The notes: generated from the sequence alone by a model not told the origin. Counted from the stretch's first letter, positions 1-6,831 are shown. The stretch is 7,166 nt of DNA from a bacterium (GCA_020061125.1 JAGUYV010000457.1:1-7166), one strand, 5' to 3'. Numbers and translations are program-made.

Positions 1-2795
1 ATGGGCGGACCGGCCTCGAATTCCTGCATACCGGGCGGCGGAGGCGGCATCTCATATTCCGGCTCCGCGGACGGCTGCGCCTGGTATGGATCCGCGTCCC
101 TCACCGGCTGTCCTTCTTCAGCCGCGTCCGTTTCCACAGTCACTTTCTGCACGGAATGGGCGAGCACGACATCGTGCGACGCCGTGATGATGGTCAGATC
201 TCCGGGATTGCCGCCCGACACAAATGTGGCGCGCGCTTCGCCAGCCGCATCCGTGACCGCCTCGCACGGCTCTTCGAGCCATCCGCCCTGCCCCTTGGTA
301 TCCTGCACGGTGAAGGTGACGGTTTCCCCGGCCAGCGGGTTATCGTAGCGGTCATAGACCGTGGCTGTGATGGTCGTGGTCTGGTCCGGGACGAGCCGCG
401 CGTCCTGCGCGGTCAATTCGATGCGGTCCGCGGGTGCGGGCAGAACTTCAACAGTAAAGGTGTCGCGCAGGTTGCCGGTTCCGGCTTCCACCACCACCCG
501 GCCGCTCACCGTGGGCGCCTGCAGCGTGGCGGTGAGATAGGTGGATCCCTGCGAGGAAATCCGGTATGTCTTTCCGCCCGGCGTATCCTGTTCGAGCAGG
601 AAGCATGCGTCGGAATCGTCCGGTTCCTCAACGATAGAGAAGAACGCATCCACGCCCTGGGACAGAGCTTCGCCCGCGGCGTCGTGGGCCGTGAAACTGA
701 TTGGCACGGTTTCCCCTGCGCGGCAAGACGCCTGGGTTTGTTCGAGCCGTATCCCGGCCACGCCGCCGGGCATGGACGGGAGCGCGGGTGCGGACTCCGG
801 CTCGGGAAGCGGGATATCCACGGGCGCGTCGAGCGCAGGCCCGTCCGTCGCGGCATCCTGATACGAGCCGCCGTAAGCGCCGTCTCCGGCGCCGTAATCA
901 TCGGGCAGTTCAAGTCCCTGATCCGCAACATCCGTTTCGTCTGCATAATCAAAAGGCCTGTCCGGAGGCATGTCATCGGGAAGCGGCGGCATGCCCGGAG
1001 GCGCGGGCGTTTCGCTGTCGAGCATTTCCCCGAGCGCATCGAATGCGGAACCGCCCTCCACGGCCGCAGGCGCGGGAGGGGCAACCGGCTCGAACGGCTG
1101 CGCCGCAAAATCTCCGGGCGCATCATCCAGCATCCCGTCCAGGGCTTCCAGGGCCGGCGCTGCGGTTTGCGTTTCGGTTTCGAATTCCGGTTCCGACGCG
1201 CGGGGCGCGGTGAAATCCGCGTCGTCCCCGTCAAAATCTATTTCATCCAGTCCCGGACCCTTGAGGGGTTTGGAGAACGCGGATTCGCCCGAAGGCTTCG
1301 GCAGAACAGAGTCCATGAAATCCGCGGTCACGCCGCCGGAGGAGATGTCATCCGGCAAAGGCGACACGGACGGCTCGGGTCCGGAATCGCCGGACAATGG
1401 GGTGATGTCGGCCTGTTCCTCGGGCACGGTTTCGAAAACGGCCTGGAATGCGCCCGGCTCGATGTCCCGCGCCTCGACCGTGAACACGGCTTCGGCTCCG
1501 GGCGCAGGCGGGGGAACGACCGTGCAGAACACGCTGCCGTCCTCTCCCGTGGCCGGGGCGCTGATGTCACGGATCAGCCACTCGCCGCCCTGCGCCTCGT
1601 GCAGCGCGATGGCCGCGCGGCGGCCGCTCACCGGGTTGTCGAATTCGTCCAGGAGTTTGAGTTTGAGAATGAACGGCTTGCCCGCCGCGGCCCGGCCCTG
1701 CATGGGAATGAACAGAGCGGATCCCACGGCCGCGCTGGTGAGCGTAAATTCGTGTCGCGCGGTGAATTGCGTTTCCTTGTTCACCACCTGCAGGCGGCAC
1801 TGCTTTCCGGACTGTGTGGGCAGGCGGAACTCGCAGCACGCCGCGCCGGATTCATCGCTCACGGCCGTGGCCGCGTCCTCCACCACCCAGGCGCCTTCCT
1901 CGAAATCATACAGCGTGAAATGCATTTCCCGCCCGGCAATCATGTTGCCGAATTTGTCTTTAAGGATTGCGCAGAACTGAACGGACTGCCCCGCGCCGAG
2001 GGTGCGCTCCGCGGGCGTGATGGCCACATCCGCGACTTTGTGCCCCAGAGTGCTGTCTTCCACAACCTCATCGGGCAGCCCCTTCACGACGATACGGACC
2101 TTGTTCACACCCGTGAATTTCGAGCGGCGGAACACCACGGTGGCGAACCCGTTTTCGTCGGTCGGCGCCACGAGCTTCTGCATGGGCGCTTTCTGCAACA
2201 GTTCGGCGTTCCTGGCCAGAGCGCCGTCTGCGAGACGGGGATCGTCGGCCAGAATCTGGAATTCCACAGGGCAGCCCAGCACCGGCACATCCCGGTCTCC
2301 CAGAACGCGCGCCGTGATGCTGTCCGTGGAATTGACCGTGGAGCGCAGTTGCTGTGCGGCTTCTTCCACGATGAGTTTGCGCGGCTCCAGTCCCTTCTGG
2401 GCGATGGGTCCGTCGTATTCCCCGGCGGACTGCTGCGCCATCTGCGAGTCCGCGGCCGGTGCGGCCCCGCCTTCGGCCTGTCCATCCTTGAGAGCCTTCT
2501 TGTAAGCGGCCACAGCCTTGCCCAGCGGACCGGACAGCAGGGAATCCAGGCCCGCGTCAATGTGCTCGGTGGCGTACTCCGGATTCAATTCGATGGCCCT
2601 TGTGAACATCTTGAAAGCCTGATCTTCGAGCATCTTGGCCTCGAACGCCTCGGCCAGATGGTATACGGCCGCGGCGTAGTCAGGCGCGATGTCAATGGCC
2701 TTCTGATAGTTCGCGATGGCCTCGTTGAACTTCTGCTCGGCCATCAGGGTGTTGCCCAAGGTGTGAAATTTGACGGCTCTCTCGTCTACTGCCAT
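1..2795 (-). CDS. TPR protein with at least five Ig-like (Big_1/invasin-type) modules, 3' end outside the window
   Basis: Seen: an uninterrupted reading frame from ATG at 2795 to the window edge (931 complete codons, no stop). Residues 6-106 form three 34-residue TPR units, the third degenerate. Ig-like modules follow at about 145-250, 254-350, 353-455, 679-788 and 789-890. Each of modules 2, 3 and 5 has a D-x-[FY]-[DG]-N-[PM]-[LVI]-[AS]-G strand motif and a later D-x-x-G turn; these three also share a Trp (W303, W406, W839). A proline- and acid-rich linker occupies about 457-678, and another proline-rich stretch begins near 912. There is no signal peptide or membrane segment, and nine cysteines lie in the modules (175, 275, 320, 321, 333, 424, 691, 731, 844). 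Known: Big_1 modules are usually found in secreted or surface adhesins, and TPRs mediate protein contacts. Inference: an intracellular scaffold or a non-classically located protein; the function is unknown. The start overlaps the rpoN stop by 10 bp, with only a weak purine-rich ribosome site upstream, which suggests translational coupling. Confidence 0.88.
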   Translation of the reverse strand, partial: MAVDERAVKFHTLGNTLMAEQKFNEAIANYQKAIDIAPDYAAAVYHLAEAFEAKMLEDQAFKMFTRAIELNPEYATEHIDAGLDSLLSGPLGKAVAAYKKALKDGQAEGGAAPAADSQMAQQSAGEYDGPIAQKGLEPRKLIVEEAAQQLRSTVNSTDSITARVLGDRDVPVLGCPVEFQILADDPRLADGALARNAELLQKAPMQKLVAPTDENGFATVVFRRSKFTGVNKVRIVVKGLPDEVVEDSTLGHKVADVAITPAERTLGAGQSVQFCAILKDKFGNMIAGREMHFTLYDFEEGAWVVEDAATAVSDESGAACCEFRLPTQSGKQCRLQVVNKETQFTARHEFTLTSAAVGSALFIPMQGRAAAGKPFILKLKLLDEFDNPVSGRRAAIALHEAQGGEWLIRDISAPATGEDGSVFCTVVPPPAPGAEAVFTVEARDIEPGAFQAVFETVPEEQADITPLSGDSGPEPSVSPLPDDISSGGVTADFMDSVLPKPSGESAFSKPLKGPGLDEIDFDGDDADFTAPRASEPEFETETQTAAPALEALDGMLDDAPGDFAAQPFEPVAPPAPAAVEGGSAFDALGEMLDSETPAPPGMPPLPDDMPPDRPFDYADETDVADQGLELPDDYGAGDGAYGGSYQDAATDGPALDAPVDIPLPEPESAPALPSMPGGVAGIRLEQTQASCRAGETVPISFTAHDAAGEALSQGVDAFFSIVEEPDDSDACFLLEQDTPGGKTYRISSQGSTYLTATLQAPTVSGRVVVEAGTGNLRDTFTVEVLPAPADRIELTAQDARLVPDQTTTITATVYDRYDNPLAGETVTFTVQDTKGQGGWLEEPCEAVTDAAGEARATFVSGGNPGDLTIITASHDVVLAHSVQKVTVETDAAEEGQPVRDADPYQAQPSAEPEYEMPPPPPGMQEFEAGPP

Positions 2796-4711
2796 GTCGC
2801 TCGTCTTTCTCTCATGCGCTTTCGCATAAAGGATGAAGGGATATTCATTTCTTCCCGGTACTTGGCCACAGTTCTGCGCGCCAGTTCCATGCCCTGCGCC
2901 GCGAGCTGCTCCATGAGATCGCTGTCCGACAGGGGATGCTCCGGGTCTTCGGCGCTGATGAAGTTCCTGATGTACTCCTTGGGGCGGATGGACGAATCAA
3001 AGAAGAAAGCGAAGCTGACGATGCTTCCGCCGGGCAACTGCACGAACTTTCCGGACATGGCGCGGGACACCGTGGACTCGTGCAGAGGCTCATGGTCCTC
3101 GGACACCTCGGCGATCTTCTCGGCCAGTTTAGTCTGGGTCAGCTCGCTGTTGAAATGCGGCAGGCCGTGTATCAAAAAATCGCGCTGTTCGTTCATGAGC
3201 ACTTTGGCGATCTTCTCGATGGTGTTTCGGCGCATGCCGATGCTGTCTATGAAAAATTTCGCTCTCTTGAAATACTCCTTCACATGCTGCACATCGCTCC
3301 TGGGCAGGCCCGCCACGCCTTCCTGGTGTTTCTTGTACATGTCCACATAGAACGGATTGATGCGCAGCCTGAAATCGTTCAGCTCCAGAATTTCGTAAGA
3401 GAGCTTCTTGCCGTCGTAAAGGAACGCGATGGAAGGCTTGGCGATCTGCACGGGTTCCGCGGGCCTGTGGATAAGGGCGTGGCCCGGATACGGCGTGAGA
3501 TTGCGCCGGATGAAATCTAGCGCCCGGTTCACATCCGCGGCGGTCACCTCGAATGCGGCTGCTATCTCCGGGATCCTGCTCTTGCCCAGATCCTCGAAGC
3601 GCTCGAAAATGATGCGATGCGCCAGGTCCCAGTCGTTGTCCCGCGTTGTGAGGGAATTCAACTGGATGAGCAGGGCCTCGCGCGGATTGCGCGCGCCGAT
3701 GCCGGGCGGATCCATGGTCTGAATGATGCCGATGAAATGCTCAACCTGTTGGTCCAGACTGTCGAGGATGGGGATGAGCTTTTCTCGGGCGCCTGTGATG
3801 AGGGATTCAAGATTGTCTCCGTAAAGCTCCATAAGGCAATCGTCGAGGGCCTGGGCGCGCGAGGGTTCGAGCGTGGCCGCGGCCTGGGCCGCGGCGATCC
3901 AGCGGCCTTGCTCATCCCCGGACAAAAAGGCGAGGAGGTCTCTGACCTGGCCGCGGTTCACCGCGTCGTAGAACGCGCGCACATCGCGCTCCGGGCTTGA
4001 CTCCAGGGCTGCGGCCAATTCCCGCAAATCGTCGAAATCCGCATCGAACCTTTCCTCGAAAAAGGATTGCATAATGCGCTTGACCAGCGGGTGCATGTCC
4101 TTGAGCGCCCAGATGCGGTGCCACTGCATGAGGCGGCCCGTCTGCGCCGTGCGGTACCCGCCCTCGACGGACGGCTCATGCTTGAGAATCTCGATCACGA
4201 ACAGAGCCTGGGCGCGCAGCGAATCCATGTCCAGGCGCAGATATCCGTCTTCGTCAATGGTGTAAATCAGATACTCGCCGAGCCAGCGCCAGTGGGCCGG
4301 GAAATCCAGTGTGTAGAAATTGTTGAGGAGAATTTCGTGGAAATCGCCGTCCTGCTGGTAAAAGTCCAGAAAAGTGGGCCTGTCGTCGTCCTGCCCGCCC
4401 TGCATGGCGCCCGAGTAAGCGGCTTCGTCCGGGTCGTAGTCCAGGATCTGTTGCTCGATGAACTGCTCGTTTTCCGCGTCCGCGCTGCCGGGTTTCTGGC
4501 CGCAGTATTCGCACCGGTAGCCCTCCATGGGCCGGTGGCAGTGCGGGCAGGTCATGATTTCTTCCATTTCGAGCGCGGGATTTTCGCTCATTTCCTGCAC
4601 GATTTCATCGCGCAGCTCCAGGGTCGTAACCTGCAGCAGGCGCTGCGCCTGTATCAATTGCGGACTGATTGTCTGGAGTTGTTTGATACTGATTTCCTGA
4701 CGCAGTTCCAC
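2786..4711 (-). CDS. rpoN: RNA polymerase sigma-54 factor, enlarged form with a zinc-ribbon-like insert
   Basis: Sigma-54 binds core RNA polymerase and directs it to -24/-12 promoters that need an AAA+ activator. Seen: 641 residues. Residues 1-50 are activator-contacting region I, Gln/Leu-rich and ending in the SENPALE motif. C55-x2-C58-x8-C67-x2-C70 looks like a zinc ribbon. An acidic linker follows (about 75-112). Core-binding region: about 124-165 (IDEDGYL at 152-158) and, after an extra segment of about 140 residues (roughly 170-318), 319-345 (MDPPGIGARN at 333-342). The promoter-recognition HTH is at about 543-555 (LHESTVSRAMSGK), and the RpoN box ARRTVAKYREEM is at 611-622, nearly identical to the canonical sequence. 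Start choice: GTG at 4711 has GTGGGG seven bases upstream and gives a normal sigma-54 N-terminus; a GTG at 4726 would add five residues but lacks a ribosome site. The known family range is about 400-500 residues, so the two inserts account for the excess. The identity is secure; the role of the inserts is not known. Confidence 0.97.
   Translation of the reverse strand: MELRQEISIKQLQTISPQLIQAQRLLQVTTLELRDEIVQEMSENPALEMEEIMTCPHCHRPMEGYRCEYCGQKPGSADAENEQFIEQQILDYDPDEAAYSGAMQGGQDDDRPTFLDFYQQDGDFHEILLNNFYTLDFPAHWRWLGEYLIYTIDEDGYLRLDMDSLRAQALFVIEILKHEPSVEGGYRTAQTGRLMQWHRIWALKDMHPLVKRIMQSFFEERFDADFDDLRELAAALESSPERDVRAFYDAVNRGQVRDLLAFLSGDEQGRWIAAAQAAATLEPSRAQALDDCLMELYGDNLESLITGAREKLIPILDSLDQQVEHFIGIIQTMDPPGIGARNPREALLIQLNSLTTRDNDWDLAHRIIFERFEDLGKSRIPEIAAAFEVTAADVNRALDFIRRNLTPYPGHALIHRPAEPVQIAKPSIAFLYDGKKLSYEILELNDFRLRINPFYVDMYKKHQEGVAGLPRSDVQHVKEYFKRAKFFIDSIGMRRNTIEKIAKVLMNEQRDFLIHGLPHFNSELTQTKLAEKIAEVSEDHEPLHESTVSRAMSGKFVQLPGGSIVSFAFFFDSSIRPKEYIRNFISAEDPEHPLSDSDLMEQLAAQGMELARRTVAKYREEMNIPSSFMRKRMRERRATWQ
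4502..4549 (-). other. Zinc-ribbon-like CxxC-x8-CxxC segment within rpoN
   Basis: This stretch encodes residues 55-70 of the sigma-54 protein, C-P-H-C-H-R-P-M-E-G-Y-R-C-E-Y-C. The spacing of two CxxC knuckles, with a glycine after the last cysteine (G71), is that of rubredoxin/zinc-ribbon metal sites. It sits directly after region I, where well-studied sigma-54 proteins carry only a variable acidic region II. Metal binding is inferred from the motif alone. Confidence 0.7.
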
Positions 4712-4743
4712 GCAAAATCCCCACACTCTGATTTTCGTTGTTT

Positions 4744-4752
4744 ATTCTATCA
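4744..4752 (-). promoter_or_regulatory. Extended -10 promoter for rpoN
   Basis: The minus strand reads TGATAGAAT, that is a TGn extension joined to TAGAAT (five of six matches to TATAAT). The -35 region, 17 bases further upstream, is poor (CTTTTA), as is common for extended -10 promoters. Transcription would begin near 4737, giving a leader of about 26 bases before the GTG at 4711. It lies in the AT-rich region and has the right direction and distance for rpoN and the coupled downstream gene. Confidence 0.5.
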
Positions 4753-4852
4753 CACATAGAGCAAATTAAAAGGCTTCTATTTCATTAAAAAAATATATAA
4801 ACAAACTGTTTCAAAAAAGAAAGTTATGGGTATAATGAGATTTTTTTCGCGT

Positions 4853-4868
4853 TACAAGAACTGTGCCA
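4853..4868 (-). promoter_or_regulatory. Possible sigma-54 (-24/-12) promoter upstream of rpoN
   Basis: The minus strand reads TGGCACAGTTCTTGTA. The known consensus is TGGCACG-N4-TTGC[AT]. The -24 block TGGCAC is perfect, the spacing is exact (GG, ten bases, then the -12 pair), and the -12 block is TTGT instead of TTGC. Initiation would fall near 4842, about 130 bases upstream of the rpoN start and pointing towards it. The match is good for chance occurrence in a 270-bp spacer, but the non-consensus -12 base keeps this a candidate only. Confidence 0.4.
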
Positions 4869-4895
4869 AAAAGAGTTTTCCAGCAAAAGACCGCA

Positions 4896-4913
4896 TTCAA
4901 TCATGAAATTGAA
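4896..4913. repeat. Short perfect inverted repeat TTCAAT / ATTGAA
   Basis: TTCAAT (4896-4901) and ATTGAA (4908-4913) form a 6-bp perfect stem around a 6-base loop (CATGAA). It is AT-rich and has no following T run in either direction, so it is unlikely to be an efficient terminator. A protein-binding palindrome is possible. Confidence 0.3.
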
Positions 4914-4948
4914 ACAGGAGAACGGAAATGCGCGCGGGAATCTGTTTC
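4911..4948. repeat. Inverted repeat GAAACAG / CTGTTTC upstream of the possible sigma-54 promoter
   Basis: GAAACAG at 4911-4917 and CTGTTTC at 4942-4948 form a perfect 7-bp inverted repeat with a 24-bp spacer. Nested inside is CGGAAA (4923-4928) / TTTCCG (4945-4950). A third copy of CTGTTTC lies at 4806-4812. It could be an operator or activator site or an RNA stem at the leuD 3' end; the sequence does not decide which. Confidence 0.4.
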
Positions 4949-4981
4949 CGCTCGGGCGATATCAGCAAAAATGGCTTTACT

Positions 4982-5482
4982 TCAGCCTTTTTTGCGGACC
5001 CATTGGATAAGCCCGCCCGCGGCGATGATCTCGTTCAGAAAATCCGGATACGGTTCGTAATCAAACTCCGCGCCCGTGGTCAGGTTCCGGACCTTTCTGC
5101 CGTCCGGCAGAATTTCCAGGGAATCACCATCCGAAACCCCTTTGCCGATGCCCGGAACCTCGAACACGGGCAGCCCGATGTTCACGGCGTTGCGGAAAAA
5201 GATGCGCGCAAACGAGTCGGCGAGTACACATGAAATGCTCGCGCCCTTAATGGCGATGGGCGCATGTTCGCGGGAACTGCCGCACCCGAAATTCTCGCCC
5301 GCCACAATGATGTCGCCCGGCGCGATCTTGTCAATAAAGCCCGGTCCGGCGCCTTCCATGCAGTGGAGCGCGAGCTGGGCCGGGTCGCTCGTCACAAGAT
5401 ATGTGGCCGGAATGATGACATCCGTGTCAACATGGTCCCCATAGACCCAGGCGTTCCCCTTTATGGCTGCAGATGCGTTCAT
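4982..5482 (-). CDS. leuD: 3-isopropylmalate dehydratase, small subunit
   Basis: Small (swivelling-domain) subunit of isopropylmalate isomerase, which with LeuC converts 2-isopropylmalate to 3-isopropylmalate in the cytoplasm, the second committed step of leucine biosynthesis. Seen: 166 residues, the short form of the family. The N-terminal GDHVDTDVIIPATYL motif is at 15-29, the substrate-loop tetrapeptide YLVT at 28-31, and the active-site GCGSSREHAP at 66-75. The C-terminus contains the family's LP-D-G-x2-(V) region and ends in WVRKKG. Start: ATG at 5482 has AAAGGGAG about eight bases upstream, a strong ribosome site; the open frame extends further upstream only as an overlap with leuC. It follows leuC after 44 bp, so the two are co-transcribed. 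Known: related homoaconitase small subunits carry Arg at the third position of the YLxx loop; Val here favours isopropylmalate as substrate, though this is inference. Confidence 0.96.
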   Translation of the reverse strand: MNASAAIKGNAWVYGDHVDTDVIIPATYLVTSDPAQLALHCMEGAGPGFIDKIAPGDIIVAGENFGCGSSREHAPIAIKGASISCVLADSFARIFFRNAVNIGLPVFEVPGIGKGVSDGDSLEILPDGRKVRNLTTGAEFDYEPYPDFLNEIIAAGGLIQWVRKKG

Positions 5483-5485
5483 GGT

Positions 5486-5495
5486 TGTGCTCCCT
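5486..5495 (-). promoter_or_regulatory. leuD ribosome binding site
   Basis: The minus strand carries AAAGGGAGCA a few bases before the ATG at 5482. AGGGAG is the best Shine-Dalgarno sequence in the window, and it fixes the leuD start rather than any upstream in-frame codon inside leuC. Confidence 0.7.
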
Positions 5496-5526
5496 TTGCT
5501 TGCGAATTGGACGGAGTGCGGGCGCG

Positions 5527-6786
5527 TCACGCGTTGGCGGGATGCGCGATGCGGCCGGCGATGGCTGATGCTGCGGCCACGGCCGGATTGGCCAGATATA
5601 CCTGGCTCTTGGGATGGCCCATGCGGCCCACGAAATTGCGGTTCGTGGTGGAAACCGCCACCTCGCCCGCGGCCAGAATGCCCATGTGGCCCCCGAGGCA
5701 CGGGCCGCAGGTGGGCGTGCTCACGGCCGCGCCCGCGTCCGCGAAGATGTCGAAAAGGCCCTCTTTCATGGCCGCCTTCCAGATATCCTGCGTGGCCGGT
5801 ATGATGATGAGGCGCACACGCGGCGCGGCCTTTTTGCCCTTGAGCACACGGGCCGCAAGGCGCAGGTCGTCCAGCCACCCGTTGGTGCACGAGCCGATCA
5901 CCACCTGATCAATCTCGATATCGGACAACTCGGACACCGGCCTGGTGTTTTCGGGCAGGCTCGGGCACGCCACCACGGGTTGCTGGGCCGATACATCCAC
6001 GCGCACCGTGCTTTCGTAATCTGCGTCCGGGTCGCTGGCCAGATATGCGCCCTCGCGCCCGCCGCGGCCCGCGAGAAATTCCCGCACCTTTTCATCCGGC
6101 TCGAAAATGCCGTTCTTGCCTCCGGCTTCGATGGCCATGTTGGCCATGGTGAACCGGTCGTATATGGTCAGGTGCTTCACGGTTTCGCCGCAGAACTCCA
6201 TGGCCTTGTAGCGCGCACCCTCCACGCCGATGCGGCCAATGGTTTCCAGAATCAGGTCCTTGCCGTACACCCATTCGGGCATTTTGCCCGAGTACTCAAA
6301 CCTGATGGTGGGGGGCACTTTCATCCACATTTTGCCCGTGGCCCAGGCTGCGGCCAGGTCCGTGCTGCCGACACCTGTGCTGAACGCGCCCAGGGCGCCA
6401 TAGGTGCATGTGTGGGAATCCGCACCGATCACCAGATCGCCGGGCGCGACAAGCCCTTTTTCGGGGAGCAGCACATGGCACACACCCGAGCGACCCACCT
6501 CGAAATACTTTTTCACGCCCTGGGCCGCGGCGAACTCGCGCATGGCTTTGGCCTGCTCGGCCGAGGCTACATCGCGGTTGGGCACGAAATGATCATTGAC
6601 CAGAACCAGGCGATCCGGATCCGAAACCCGTGGGCGCCCGATCTGCTCGAACACCTTGATAGCCGGAGGCGCGGTCACATCGTGGCCCATCATGAGGTCG
6701 CACTCGGCCAGCACATATTGGCCCGGGCACACGCTTTGCGCGCCGCAGTGCGCGGCGATGATTTTTTCCGTGATAGTCATTCCCAT
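5527..6786 (-). CDS. leuC: 3-isopropylmalate dehydratase, large subunit
   Basis: Catalytic large subunit of isopropylmalate isomerase, an aconitase-family [4Fe-4S] hydro-lyase of leucine biosynthesis. Seen: 419 residues, the shorter LeuC/HacA type that pairs with a small subunit of about 165 residues, rather than the enterobacterial form of about 466 residues. Cluster ligands are C300 in VIGSCTNG and C360 and C363 in TPTCGPCLGG. Family motifs GADSHTCTYGALG (121-133) and STTNRNFVGRMGH (379-391) are intact. No truncation or frameshift is evident. Start: ATG at 6786 begins M-G-M-T-I-T-E-K-I; the second ATG (6780) is an alternative, and neither has a good Shine-Dalgarno (GGTG lies near the first). 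It is the first gene of the leuCD unit, with its own promoter at 6879-6908. Homoaconitase or a related hydro-lyase is the main alternative and cannot be fully excluded from the sequence. Confidence 0.95.
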   Translation of the reverse strand: MGMTITEKIIAAHCGAQSVCPGQYVLAECDLMMGHDVTAPPAIKVFEQIGRPRVSDPDRLVLVNDHFVPNRDVASAEQAKAMREFAAAQGVKKYFEVGRSGVCHVLLPEKGLVAPGDLVIGADSHTCTYGALGAFSTGVGSTDLAAAWATGKMWMKVPPTIRFEYSGKMPEWVYGKDLILETIGRIGVEGARYKAMEFCGETVKHLTIYDRFTMANMAIEAGGKNGIFEPDEKVREFLAGRGGREGAYLASDPDADYESTVRVDVSAQQPVVACPSLPENTRPVSELSDIEIDQVVIGSCTNGWLDDLRLAARVLKGKKAAPRVRLIIIPATQDIWKAAMKEGLFDIFADAGAAVSTPTCGPCLGGHMGILAAGEVAVSTTNRNFVGRMGHPKSQVYLANPAVAAASAIAGRIAHPANA

Positions 6787-6813
6787 AATTGCACCAGCCG
6801 CAGAGGATTGCTT

Positions 6814-6831
6814 CCCGGCTCGCGCGCCGGG
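6814..6831 (-). promoter_or_regulatory. Stem-loop in the leuC leader
   Basis: CCCGGC and GCCGGG form a perfect 6-bp GC stem with a 6-base loop in the leuC leader RNA, about 30 bases before the start codon. A second, weaker stem (CCGGA / TCCGG, 6850-6868, 9-base loop) precedes it. No T run follows, so neither is a standard terminator. No leucine-codon leader peptide or T-box signature was found. The regulatory role is unknown. Confidence 0.35.

Larger units (their letters stand above)
4712..4981. other. AT-rich intergenic control region between leuD and rpoN
   Basis: No convincing gene is visible here. By eye count, 4741-4860 is about 24% G+C, in sharp contrast to the GC-rich genes on both sides. 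It contains an A7 run (4787-4793), an A6 run (4813-4818) and a T7 run (4841-4847). It also holds the candidate rpoN promoters, inverted repeats (4896-4913 and 4911-4948) and a TATAAT on the plus strand (4831-4836). A further weak minus-strand pair, TTGTAA (4852-4857) and TATACC (4829-4834) with a 17-bp spacer, is also present. I found no hairpin followed by a T run that would serve as a clear leuD terminator. Confidence 0.7.

Noticed and set aside
702-719. TTGGCACGG on the plus strand, resembling a -24 element
   Set aside because: There is no TTGC at the required distance, and it lies inside the coding region on the opposite strand.
506-1234. A minus-strand frame of 242 codons inside the large gene
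   Set aside because: It is in a different frame from the TPR/Ig-like gene and gives an Arg/Pro/Ser-rich sequence with no repeats or motifs.
156-3350. A plus-strand open frame of 1064 codons
   Set aside because: It is antisense to the TPR/Ig-like gene and the rpoN 3' part. Its product is Arg/Gly/His-rich without domains, as expected of the mirror of a GC-rich coding strand, while the minus strand shows clear protein families throughout.
4785-4850. Phased A-tracts suggesting curved DNA
   Set aside because: The centres of the three tracts (about 4790, 4815 and 4844) are not spaced by whole helical turns, and one lies on the other strand.
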